Below, in pieces: positions 33,841 to 44,010 of a stretch of 64,000 nt of DNA; the first letter of the stretch is position 1, and every line of letters begins with the position of its first letter. The DNA comes from Vanessa cardui (lineage: Eukaryota > Arthropoda > Insecta > Lepidoptera > Nymphalidae). The notes beneath the pieces were generated by a model that was not told where the DNA came from, did no database searches, and saw nothing but the letters and a program-made list of their open reading frames with translations. Location: the NCBI RefSeq assembly GCF_905220365.1, contig NC_061140.1:3908501-3972500 (forward strand). The letters run 5' to 3'. The translations under genes were made by a program, and so were the position numbers.

Positions 33841-34714
33841 TTACTATAAAAGTATTCATATACTTGAATAAATTTAAAAATAAAATCATTCGTAAGATTC
33901 TTAGGAACGGTGTCGCAATAAAAACAGCTGCCAGATCGATCCGTGATTCATCATGAATGGAATTGTATTTTTCATTTGAATGAATGAATTGGACGTACGA
34001 GGACACTTTTGTTTTCGCAGTTTTGCAATATGTGTCATTAAATTCTTGCAGTACTACGAATATGTTTTAATTATAAAGTACTCTTTGTACGGATACAATA
34101 AAACAATTACGTGTTCGTATTTTTTTTTAACTTTTAAGTATTTTAGTTTTTTTTTAAGCACAATACAATATATGTAACACTATCCTTACTATTTTTAAGT
34201 AATATATAAAAAAAAGTATCGCAATAAAAGTATTAAAACAAATGAAATTGATATGAATAATCTTTATTAAATCGTTTTTTTGTTAAACGGCTTTATTAAA
34301 AGACCGATTTTCCTATTCATATAGTAATTAGTTGAACTATGTTGTCCTCTTCTTCCGATTGTCAAATCAATACTGATAGAAAGAGATGAATCTATTTTTA
34401 ACTAAACACACTTTAAACAATCTTCATAAATACATTTATAGAACAACTCTGACTGGCTACCGATTCGGTTATTTAATACGTCAACTGACAATGGTGAATG
34501 ATATTTGCATATCGTTAGGAAATAAAGCAATTTAAAACGTTGGGAGATTTATTGGAAGTATTTTGGCCAAGCTCCAAATGCGATGATCATACTATAAACC
34601 AAGATTGGCGTCTTTTGGCGGCCGATAGAGAAAGGGGCTGATAGGTTGCGTAGACATGCCTGTCGATCACGACGCTTATATTTGTAACAACGCACAGCAA
34701 ATACAAATAAAGAT
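33841..34714. other. AT-rich non-coding DNA
   Basis: Nothing recognised. Confidence 0.45.
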
Positions 34715-35012
34715 TGTTTTTTTTTATGGTATAGGTTGGCGGACGAGCATATGGGCTACCTGATGGTAACTGGTCACCATCGCCCATAGACAATGACGCT
34801 GTAAGAAATATTAACTATTCCTTACATCGTCAATGTGCCACCAACCTTGGGAACTAAGATGTTATGTCCCTTGTGCCTGTAGTTACACTGGCTCACTCAC
34901 CCTTCAAACCGAACACAACAATACTGAGTACTGTTATTTGGCAGTAGAATAACTAATGAGTGGATGAGTGTACCTACTCAGACGGGCTTGCACAAAGCCC
35001 TAGCACCAAGTA
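34715..35012 (-). mobile_element. full-length SINE B
   Basis: A poly-T run, then TATGGTATAGGTTGGCGGAC, GAGCATATGGGCTACCTGAT, all middle blocks, and CACAAAGCCCTAGCACCAAG. This is one of the least diverged copies. The 68-codon minus frame at 34587-34793 overlaps it and is not a gene. Confidence 0.92.
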
Positions 35013-35057
35013 ATAAATGAAATAAACACATATATCATATCTAGTTATTGTTTAAGC

Positions 35058-35240
35058 TTTTTTAAGATGGTAAGTGATCACCGGCGTCCATAAAATATAA
35101 ATTCCTTACGTTATTAACTATGGCAACTATGATGTTATGTCCCTTGTTACATTGGCTTTGTCATCCTTCAAACCGGTTCTACTAAGTCTGTTTTGTAGTA
35201 GAATATTTATATGAAGTACCCGGAGCCCTACTACGAAGTA
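35058..35240 (-). mobile_element. second SINE B, decayed, in tandem
   Basis: AAGATGGTAAGTGATCACCG, AACTATGATGTTATGTCCCT, ATCCTTCAAACCGGTTCTAC, GGAGCCCTACTACGAAGTA. It lies about 45 nt from the previous copy in the same orientation but is much more worn, so it is an older, independent insertion. Confidence 0.65.
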
Positions 35241-35911
35241 AGTACCCATATTGATATACCAACATGTTATTATGAATGCATGAAACAGATAAAACAAACT
35301 TTATTTATCTTATCTGTTATATATTTAAAAATATGACAAAAGCGATTTCTTGCGTAAGATAATAAAAAAAATAGAACAGGTCAAAAGTGGAACAAATCGA
35401 CATGTCGTTTTCAGGTAAAGATTTAATCAATATAGTGTTTCTCTTCGTATTTTATGTTAGTAAGTTAATATAATAATAGCAAAATTGTCTGTTTCCTCAT
35501 CCTACCCCACAGTGACCTAGATACGGACGTTATTCCATCAATCTTTCGAATATATATTGTTACAGCTATAAAGAACACGATTTGAGTTTACAGGTTTGTT
35601 CGAAATATAAAATGTTATTTTTTTTTAATGTCCAAGGCACAACATTTATTGGTATGTTTATCCAAAATAGTAAATGACATTTTGTACGGTTTATAATTAA
35701 ATATCTACACATAAATAAATACGAAATAAATCGGTACTTTTACTTATTTTATACTTTATTAGCAATTGTAGAGTGTAGTTAATTGTATGAAACAAGCAAG
35801 TTTATATATGTATATGATCACCAAAATGTTAATAATGATTAATATGGTCCAATATCGACCACTGCGTGGACACTTATAGGTAGGTATATGTAATTATGAA
35901 AGTGTAGAACC
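35241..35911. other. AT-rich non-coding DNA
   Basis: Nothing recognised. Confidence 0.45.
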
Positions 35912-36083
35912 AGCCTGTGATCTTACTGGTGGTCAAAGGCTTCCCTTTGTTAAGTAGAAGCTTGAGAAATGATTAAACCACGCTGAGTTCGTGAACTGTT
36001 GCTTAATTTAAGTAGGCTTCCTATTAATGATTATAAACACAAATTACGCACGTGATAACTCGTGGCACGTGATTGTGGGTGAA
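35912..36083 (-). mobile_element. decayed SINE A
   Basis: AGCCTGTGATCTTACTGGTGG, AAAGGCTTCCC, AACCACGCTGAGTTCGTGAA, GATTATAAACACAAATTACG align in order with SINE A; much of the middle is lost. Confidence 0.5.
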
Positions 36084-36127
36084 GATTTAAAAAGCGTTAA
36101 ACACTTTCTTAAAAATTTATACTTCTG

Positions 36128-36312
36128 TACTAAAATTATAAATATTAAAGTAACTCAATCTGTCTGTCTGTCGTTCTTTCGAATCGAATTTGATGAAATT
36201 TGGTGTGAAGTAACCTTGAGCTCCAAGGAAGGAGATGGGATACTTTTTTCACCTAACTCATAACAATGCAAACAAACAAACAAACGCGAGCGAAGCCGTG
36301 GGCGACAACTAG
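36128..36312 (+). mobile_element. Helitron-like element (subfamily 1)
   Basis: TACTAAAATTATAAATATTA, AACTCAATCTGTCTGTCTGT, GATGAAATTTGGTGTGAAGT, GAGCTCCAAGGAAGGAGATG, then GCGAGCGAAGCCGTGGGCGA and CTAG at 36309-36312 followed by T. (CAAA)n lies just before the GC-rich end. Confidence 0.75.
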
Positions 36313-37709
36313 TACGTTACATATTGACTTGAAAAAAAGTCGTATAAGAAAAGTGCCGACAAATTTTATTACTAGTGCAGAACACTGATATATCATACAT
36401 ATTGTTGCCTAGGATCGCTGTGTTGCTCTACATTTACTTGATAAATGGTTTTGTATGTAACAGTTATTATCAATATATATTTTCTTTGTTTCTCGCCGTC
36501 GAACATCACGATGACACTGTTAATCTTAGAATAACGGGTCATGAATCAAAGTGTATAAGCTATAGAAGTGTATTATAGTAACAAGAATATACTATTATTT
36601 TAGGATTGAGCGTAAAACTAGGATAGCGTTATACTCGCGCAAATTTCAGACACCGCAATTAATAACTGTATGTGTATCATGTCACGCGACACTCGAGCAA
36701 GCGCACAAACCTAAAACTGCGCAAACAACCGTGCAAACGCGTCATTGAGTGCTACTTTTTACAACTCCATATAAGTTGATGCTGATAAAGGTCGATTTAA
36801 TTTTAATATTCTATCTAAGTATGCACTGTACTTGAGTGGCGGTACAAAATGTTCTGCGCTACATTGAGCAGAGCGACCGAGTGATAAGTGACTTTAATAA
36901 TTTTATTAAACGCAATAATGATATTTTTAATCGAGTAAAACACAATAACAAAGATACTTTGTTAAGATATAATTACAATTACAATCGATTTAATTATGTT
37001 CGGCAAATTAATTGTGAAGATTCCTGTTTTATTCCATGATCGGTTTTAAAATACATGAATATGTATCACCTGATGCTGTGAAGCTCTGTCAATTACTTTC
37101 CGTTCCGAGTTTTTATTTCATGCTTTATATTCGCAATAAATTGTTTGCGGTAAAAACTGTTTTGACAGTGATATCGTTCATACTTTTATATACAACGGGA
37201 GACCAAACAATTGTTGAAACGTCTCACTCGCTACATTCGACACACAAACAATGTACGTATATATGACAAAGCTTTCAGCAAGCCAAGGTTGTGCTGACCG
37301 TCCTTTGAAGTGTAACAGTCTGCTGCAATGCACGAATACGTATCACATACTCGTAACTACGTCACATCCTGTGTATATATACTGGTGACAGAAGTGATAT
37401 ATTAAAACAATTATTTGCATTTTCAAATTAATTGCAGATATTTTTTTTTAGTTCTATTATCATTTGTTTTCTTTGAATCGGTTTGAATTTCGAAGTTGTT
37501 TATTTTTATACTGAGCTGTTGTCTATGACCGAAGCTCAGCAATATGTTTTAGAGGTAAATTTGGTCAAATGAGTTTTTAATATAAATAAGAAACGTTGAT
37601 TTACTTATTACTTTTTAAAACTAATTATTCTAATTTATAACTTGAAGAAAATTCCAATTTCTAAAAAAAAGTTGTAAATAATTCATGTAATATTCCGCTT
37701 AAACGAGCA
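36313..37709. other. non-coding DNA with a CpG-richer block
   Basis: 36640-36890 carries CpG-containing motifs (GTCACGCGACACTCGAGCAA) in AT-rich surroundings and could be a promoter or untranslated exon. Frames at 36836-37039 and 37036-37266 lack an ATG-plus-splice context and have no domain. Confidence 0.3.
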
Positions 37710-37826
37710 ACTATTAAGTTTCTTGTCGGTTCTCTCAGTAGAATCTACATTTCGCATCCAAAAGTAAAATTAAGATTGAAAACTGCTTGTTATGCTATTT
37801 GAATAAAGTTTATTTTGGTTTAAGTA
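37710..37826 (+). repeat. family D repeat, diverged 3' end
   Basis: AGTTTCTTGTCGGTTCTCTC, AGTAGAATCTACATTTCGCA, TGCTATTTGAATAAAGTTTA, TTTTGG. Same order as other family D copies. Confidence 0.65.
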
Positions 37827-38013
37827 TTTTAAATCTCTCACTATAGAGCGTGTGTGTATATAAGAGCGCTGTTTACAAATGAGGAAATAATTTCGTATAA
37901 TCTCTGGGAGACATTTTTATTAAAAGGGGAGGAAGGAAAGAAAATACGAACACTGTCGTCTAAATGTACAAATACACGGAACATGTCAAATATTTCGTAA
38001 TATACAATTTAAC

Positions 38014-38304
38014 TTTCATTTGAGAGATGAGATAGAACGCGTGTATCTTAACCAATGATTGCGGGTTCAAACCCAGGCAAACACCGCTGATTCATGTGCT
38101 TAATTTGTCTTTCTAATTCATCTCGTGCTCAGCGGTGAAGGAAAACATCGTGAGGAAATCTGCATGTGTCTAATTTCATCGAAATTCTGCCCCATGTGCA
38201 TTCCACCAACCCACTAAAATAGCGTGGTGGAATATGTTCCAAACCCTCGCCTTAATCCGGAAGAGGAGGCCTTATCCCAGCCGTGGGAAATTTATAGGCT
38301 GTTA
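38014..38304 (+). mobile_element. SINE A, near full length
   Basis: AGATGAGATAGAACGCGTGT, B box GGGTTCAAACCCAGGC, CATCTCGTGCTCAGCGGTG, AAGGAAAACATCGTGAGGAA, AGCGTGGTGGAATATGTTCC, GCCGTGGGAAATTTATAGGC. The tail has changed from (TTG)n to TTACTTTACTTTATTTACTT. Confidence 0.9.
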
Positions 38305-38587
38305 CTTTACTTTATTTACTTTTATACAATTTAACTAGTTGCGGAATCACTCGCGCGAAATTTATAAAACTTTACCTATAGCACACAAAACCCCATTACA
38401 TCACCTCGATTAAAAAAGATTAAGAGGTGTTACCTCTACACCCTTTGTGATTTCACAGCATTACTTTCGCATTTGTAATAAAAGTATGTATAACTTTATT
38501 TAACAATAAAATGTTTTGTTGCATCTTTTTTATAATTAACGATATGCGTATAAACATAATGAATTAATTATTTAATATCACTATATA
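38305..38587. other. AT-rich non-coding DNA
   Basis: Nothing recognised. Confidence 0.4.
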
Positions 38588-38740
38588 GTCGAAATAGTCC
38601 TGTTATTAGACCACCCGCTTTTTAGTTGCAGTTAGCGGGTTCAAACTAGGGTATTTACGTATTTAATTGGTGTTTATATTTCATCTCATGCTCGACGTTG
38701 AATGAAAACATCCTGTGAAAACTGACATATGCCCGACACA
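38588..38740 (+). mobile_element. decayed SINE A, head half
   Basis: A tRNA-like head with AGCGGGTTCAAACTAGG, then TTTCATCTCATGCTCGACG, TGAATGAAAACATCCTGTGA. The 3' half is missing. Confidence 0.55.
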
Positions 38741-39283
38741 CACATACACATAGAGGCATCGTGTTGAAACTCTAAACGATATAACTCTCCTTAAATTTAA
38801 TTTACAGACCGTAACGTGATTACAATTAACACGGAATATATACTTTTTACATTTCTCACAAATTAATGTAAAACAAGACGAATAAAAAGCAATGTGGATT
38901 AATCAGAATCCACTTTGAAATATGATCTTCCTAATTATCTTTTAGTATACCTTTTCCTTGTTACTTGAAGATAAACCTAATTAACAGCTCGGAATCGTTT
39001 TACTTTAAAATATTTATTTTTAACAAAAAAAAAAAAAATCTAAAAATAGACACTTGAATTTTAGTTGATGATATTTTCGATTCTTTTATTTTACCTTTTA
39101 TATTGATTAACATGTCTGACTACAAACGGTTATTAAAAGATAAAAATAATGGAGGCTAAAAAATATTTTTAAAGACAATTTCCAATTTTCTTCGATTATC
39201 GTTTGAAATATTATTACACTCATACAATATTAATTTTACATTTATATGAAAGGTTTCATATAAATGTAAAATGGTGTTATTTA
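38741..39283. other. AT-rich DNA with a perfect 38-nt palindrome
   Basis: 39234-39251 and 39254-39271 are exact 18-nt inverted copies (TTTTACATTTATATGAAA) separated by GG. No other feature is seen. Confidence 0.6.
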
Positions 39284-39440
39284 CGTTAATATTATAAATT
39301 CGGAAGTAACTGTCTGTTTGTCTTTCACAGTCAAACCAATGAACTGAATTTGATGAAACTGGTACGAAGCTTGAACTCCAATCAAGGTATTTCCTTGTTT
39401 ATGCCAAATATCTGACAGTCAACTCCTAAAAAGCGAACGA
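39284..39440 (+). mobile_element. Helitron-like element (subfamily 1), 3' end lost
   Basis: GTTAATATTATAAATTCGGA, AGTAACTGTCTGTTTGTCTT, GATGAAACTGGTACGAAGCT, TGAACTCCAATCAAGG. The GC-rich CTAG end is not preserved. Confidence 0.6.
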
Positions 39441-39849
39441 GAATGAATACTACTGCTTTATATAGATATTTTTGTAAAAGAAATTAAAAAAAGTACCTAA
39501 TTCAATTCGAATACATTTATTTTCAAATACCAACTTTGTCTTGCAGTGTCTTTCGTTCATTCTCATTCGTCCAAATTGGGTGCCGTTTATAAGAATTACG
39601 TTAATGTGAACCGTTTGCAAAGGTTGGTTGTCTGACTTTTTTTAGTATCGATTAAAATACTCAGGTGCATTGAAAAAGAATTGTGACGTGTAAATATCTG
39701 TCTGTCATGTTCGCAACATGATGCAAATAGATATTCATGCGCATACATTTGTGCATATTTATGAATCGAAGCTGACGTCTATGAAACGCGCAGATGTCAA
39801 TTCAGACGATCTTCAATTTATATACATATAAAAACGTTGCTCGTATATG
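39441..39849. other. non-coding DNA
   Basis: Nothing recognised. Confidence 0.4.
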
Positions 39850-40069
39850 TACAGTCGGGGTAAGAAAAGGTTCGTCACCTTAAGATCTATTTTCGTGTGC
39901 TCAGTATGAGCGATATTCTGCTTTACCGATCGAGAATGAATCATTGCGACGCAATACGTCAGTATTGCGTCGCAATGATTTAGTGCTCAGATTCAAAAGG
40001 TAATAAGAGTTTACAAATTGATAAAGGAATTAATTTGAAAACTGAGGAAGGTTTCGTATTCTGACTGTA
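39850..40069. mobile_element. mariner-like MITE with central 19-bp palindrome
   Basis: The ends are TACAGTCGGGGTAAGAAAAG and, inverted, TACAGTCAGAATACGAAACC: seven perfect terminal bases, then partial agreement over about 27. Ends of this style and a TA boundary are typical of Tc1/mariner. At the exact centre, 39939-39957 and 39962-39980 are perfect inverted copies (AATCATTGCGACGCAATAC) around GTCA. The two 108-nt halves disagree between the ends and the centre. No coding frame. Confidence 0.65.
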
Positions 40070-41337
40070 CACGCGTCCCAACTATGAGTTTTAAATTCTC
40101 TTACAAATGCTTGCGCGCAATTTCATCGTTGACGTAATGCAAAATAAGATAAAAAAAAAAACGCGCCCGTATCTCGTTTTACGCAAACGCTGTGAATTGT
40201 GAAAAGGCTTTTTATAGTTGTAAGGAATATTCGTTGAATACAGTGACAATTTATTTCATTATTATGAATAGCTAAATTTTTTTCCCCGGTTCCATCCACG
40301 TAGGAGGAGGGGCGGGAGGGGGAGATCAGAGATACTCCATGTCTATTCTGTACCCAATGTTAGGTGTTTGTTAAATTTCATTATATATAATTTCGCATTT
40401 CGAAATTTAAAATAGGTAGAATTTTAATATTTTTATTTATTGACAAGTTAATGTACCGGCCAGAAAATCGCTAGTACACAAACATTCCTCTTATAAAATA
40501 CATACATTCCTCTTATAAAATATATACAAGTTATACCTACAAGTATTTAGTGGCATTGCTTCTGAGTGGAAAACTCGTACTAGATCCGGCATGCGTCTAT
40601 TTTTAAACGAAGTCGAGTATCGATACCAAGCTGAATTACATCGTTCGCTCAGCGAGCAAAACATGATTTAATATACGTAGCAGTAAATATCCTATGGAGA
40701 GTTTCAGGAAAAATACAACAGTCGTGGGCGGAGTTTAATATATATACTACGGATGTACATTGCCTTGCTTTGTGCATTGAATCGTTTTCTTGTAATGCTT
40801 TTTCTTAATTTAATTGGAGTGAAATTTTCTTGCAAGTATAATTATGAGGTTTATATTATAAGAAAAAGTTTTGGTATTATATGTTTTTTATATTGTAATA
40901 GTATCAACTAAATGTATGTTTGCGACGTATGTAAGAAAGCGGTCAGGGAAAGGGCATGACAGACTATGAGATCGTCATGACCGTTGCTGTCATAATATGG
41001 GTATGAGGCAGCCTAACCCGGCGAGCCTATAGACGCTCCAAATTTAAAGGATCATATGGAATCCAACTCGCACTTAGCCGTTTTTTAATAAAAACCTTTA
41101 CTTATCACAAAGTGCTGACACACGAGGTAAAAAATTTAAAATTGTAAACCCCAAATGTCCAATGTTCGTTATCAACAGCTTAACGGCTTTGGACGAAATG
41201 TGATGGATTAGTACATAGGGCGCTTTTACGTTGAAAAAATTGGAACATCCCTAGGGATTAACCTTTATATTACTCGGCAGAAAGCGAACACGCGATCGTA
41301 CAGTAAGTAAAGTACACATAAGAAGACAGTACAGACA
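40070..41337. other. non-coding DNA with G-rich tract and small tandem duplication
   Basis: 40302-40323 (GGAGGAGGGGCGGGAGGGGG) is a G-rich tract able in principle to form a two-tetrad quadruplex. ACATTCCTCTTATAAAATA occurs at about 40482-40500 and again at 40504-40522. ATCCCTAGGGAT at 41247-41258 is a 12-nt palindrome. No gene. Confidence 0.45.
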
Positions 41338-41485
41338 AGTAAATATCTCAATGCTGGACAAAGGGCACTTATATTAAGGAAAAGGATAAGGAGCTCAATC
41401 AACCACTCTGTTCCTTTGGAGATTATCGAATATTTATGTCTTAGAAAATCCGCCCACACATGCAGCCGTCCTCAGGCGCCTTTCC
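41338..41485 (-). mobile_element. SINE A variant, fragment
   Basis: TAAATATCTCAATGCTGGAC, AAAGGGCACTTATATTAAGG, AGCTCAATCAACCACTCTGT, CTTAGAAAATCCGCCCACAC, ATGCAG: the order of the SINE A tail half, in a variant subfamily. Confidence 0.6.
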
Positions 41486-41728
41486 TTCTCGAGTTTAAAC
41501 ATAAATTCACTTCAGAAAATCATTAATCCCTGATCAAAATCGGAAGCGTCGCTTAAGATCTGCGCTCGAATAAAGTATGCATGCCGAGTAATACGAGTGG
41601 GCGTTTGAGCATACCGATAACTTTCGCCTTTTACTTAACTTCCCAAGTCATCATTGATTGATTATTATTTGTTCTTTCCCCAAATACATTATTCTATCTT
41701 TCTTTAAATATCACGTTAACTTTGAGAG

Positions 41729-41879
41729 CAGAGATGACCGAGTCAATAGGACATGCTGATCCTATTAAAAGGTGGATTCAAATACGAACGAGTGCTTAAA
41801 TCTGTATTTATAATGAATCTCTTATTTATAGTTAAAACATCGTGAGGAAAGTTTTATTTCTCGCATGAAATTCATTGGA
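41729..41879 (+). mobile_element. SINE A variant, decayed head half
   Basis: AGATGACCGAGTCAATAGGA, B-box-like GGTGGATTCAAATACGAACG, then TATTTATAATGAATCTC, AAAACATCGTGAGGAAAG, CATGAAATTCATTGG. Confidence 0.5.
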
Positions 41880-42115
41880 CTTTGTGCAACGCCGTCAATA
41901 CCATTGAACCACCAAACAACAATACTCAACTGTGTTACTGTTCGAAGTGTGAGTCAATGTAACTACAGGTAAATGGGACATAATATCCTAGTTGCCAAGG
42001 TAAGTGGCGCATTGTTAGGGGTGGGTAATATTTCTTAGGACGCCACATACACATCAGACCACATACCAGAAGGTGGCCAATATGTTTGACCGCTAATATA
42101 TCGTACAATAAAAGG
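41880..42115 (+). mobile_element. SINE B, diverged
   Basis: ACTTTGTGCAACGCCGTC, CAATACTCAACTGTGTTACT, GTCAATGTAACTACAGGTAA, AAGTGGCGCATTGTTAG, CCAGAAGGTGGCCAATATG. It abuts the SINE A fragment directly. Confidence 0.7.
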
Positions 42116-43123
42116 TAAATCTTTACCAAGCAGCACTAGGGAAGCGTTTTTGAGTAATGTCCATAAATTTTCTTTGTAATTGATTTTCTAATAAACTATT
42201 TTTTTACCACAGAAATCCTTGTAATATTCGCTTTTCATGATTGCAAAGTAATTGATGCTTATCAAAGTGGCTGGACTTAATAAGTAATGAGCTTTACGTG
42301 AAATTTGAATCTAATTTCTATTCGTGACCATCAATCATAAACACCAAATACATTGATAGATTATGTGCGGTATATCGTTATCTTATGTTCGGTACCTAGC
42401 CTGAATCGGGAAACACACTGATCCAGTTTCTACTAAAAATTACAACAAGTTTCGAAGTAAAAATAATCTAGGTAAAAAGATGAAAGCTAAAGTAACGAGT
42501 TAGGTCTAAGACCTCCTTAGCTTAGGATGCTTTTTGTAAAAGTTAAAATCTCTCTCTTATAAATGATAATAGAATGGATACGAGCTCATAAACAAATTGA
42601 TTATTAAATGATGATGTATGACGATAAAAATAATTGACAAAAATTCACAGGAAATCTTCTGCTTAGAAAAGTTTTAAAATGTTGACTGATCCTACAGAGA
42701 TCAAACCGGCGAGTCTAACAGGATGAAAAATTTGAATTGTTCACGAATAAAGTACGAATGAAATGGAGAATAAAAGTTTTACGAAAATTTATCATTTTTA
42801 AAGTTAGCGACATGGAAATCGATATTCCTTTATCCACTTTAAAATCTATATTTTTTATACTATCGGTGGCAAATGACTAGCAGACCAGTTTGTCAAAGTG
42901 TCAGTGTTAATGCCAAATCTACCACTACCAACGCCCGCGGTCATTTGCAACACCAGATTTTTTAGCTTTGCGTTGCTGGCTTTCAAAGAATAAATAAGTT
43001 CTTAAAGGTCATATTGATCTGGCAGTCCAAAAGGTCAATTATTTTAATTTCAAAATTCATATGACTGCCAGTCTGGGGCAGTTCAAAGATATATGTATAT
43101 GGTAATTAAATAATAAAACTCAC
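42116..43123. other. non-coding DNA; start of intron of the minus-strand gene
   Basis: GTGAGT on the minus strand (43123-43118) begins the intron. No further exon is recognisable to 42116. Confidence 0.4.
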
Positions 43124-43319
43124 CAAAAGATATGAGGCCGCTGTTCAGCATAGTCAACTTTATGCTGTTGGGGATCGAGACGAGGCTGGTCGCACCGGCT
43201 GTCTTCAGGTCTTTCTTCTTCGGCTTCTTCTCCAAATCATACCTGGGGGTAGACCTCGAGCGGTGCTTCCTTTGACTGGTCGCCACCGACGTCCCACGCT
43301 GACCAGTCCTCGACGACAT
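43124..43319 (-). CDS. likely first coding exon, unidentified protein
   Basis: An ATG at 43317-43319 opens 65 codons that run into a good donor (TCTTTTG then GTGAGT), leaving one base (phase 1). The block has clearly higher GC than its surroundings. The peptide begins MSSRTGQRGTSVATSQRKHR, is very basic with KKPKKKDLK near residues 32-40, and then turns hydrophobic (SLVSIPNSIKLTMLNSGLIS). This fits a cytosolic, basic N-terminus ahead of a membrane segment, but that is inference. Reading past the donor hits a short AT-rich tail and a stop, which supports splicing. A possible next exon is the minus reading at 22762-22856, about 20 kb away and in matching phase. I do not recognise the protein. 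Confidence 0.55.
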
Positions 43320-43460
43320 ATCGACGTAATAACAAAACTCGCGACAGTAAACACAACAGGATGCGTCTGTTATTAGCAGCGCATTTTTCTATTTACGACA
43401 CTATCGCCTGCGCACTTTTTGCTTGCCTGTGGTTAATATCCACGCATAAAAAATTTATAA
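43320..43460 (-). promoter_or_regulatory. probable 5' UTR and promoter-proximal region
   Basis: Upstream of the ATG the sequence stays GC- and CpG-richer (ACGTCGAT, TCGCGAG, GCGCAGGCGATAG on the minus strand) until about 43440, then becomes AT-rich. No TATA box or definite initiator is seen. Inferred only from position. Confidence 0.35.
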
Positions 43461-43633
43461 ACAGACTATAATTATATCAAAACTTATCTTTAGACACTGA
43501 ACTTAGCACTAATTTGAATTTCTATATCATAAAGCGGACATATTTTGCATTTGATTCACCTGAAACAAAAGAGATTTGTTTTATTAAAATGTTCGTGAGA
43601 AGAATTTTAAACCAAAAGATCGTCATATATTCG
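43461..43633. other. AT-rich non-coding DNA
   Basis: Nothing recognised. Confidence 0.4.
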
Positions 43634-43685
43634 CCAATTATAAGGCGGCATTCTATAATAGTATAGAATGCCGCCCTGTAATTGG
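43634..43685. repeat. 52-nt near-perfect palindrome
   Basis: GGCGGCATTCTATA (43644-43657) and its exact inverse (43662-43675) surround ATAG. Outer CCAATTA (43634-43640) and TAATTGG (43679-43685) are also exact inverses on the same centre. It may be a minimal fold-back or the fused ends of a deleted transposon. Confidence 0.7.
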
Positions 43686-43867
43686 TCAGAATTATATTAC
43701 ATGTCTAATTTTTGTAATCAAATATTGTGGAAGGCCAAATGTTTCACCGATAAATTTAGCGCAATTTTGGAGAAGTGTAGGTCAAACACTAGACTTCGAT
43801 CGGCCCAATGATAATGATAATACCAGAAAGGCAGTTTATTATTGTTATTTTATAACTTCATTTTTTG

Positions 43868-44010
43868 TATAGTCAATGACGCTAAACACGGAGTCTAAGT
43901 AACGTCACGCGGATATAACTATACTGGGTCAGTCATCCTTTCAACCGAAGCACAACTATACAAAAGAATGATATATGTTGGTAGAAACAGAATCAGTGAC
44001 CAGTCGTTAA
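43868..44010 (-). mobile_element. decayed SINE B
   Basis: GTCAATGACGCTAAACACGG, CTGGGTCAGTCATCCTTTCA, ACCGAAGCACAACTATAC, TTGGTAGAAACAG follow SINE B order with many changes. Confidence 0.45.
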
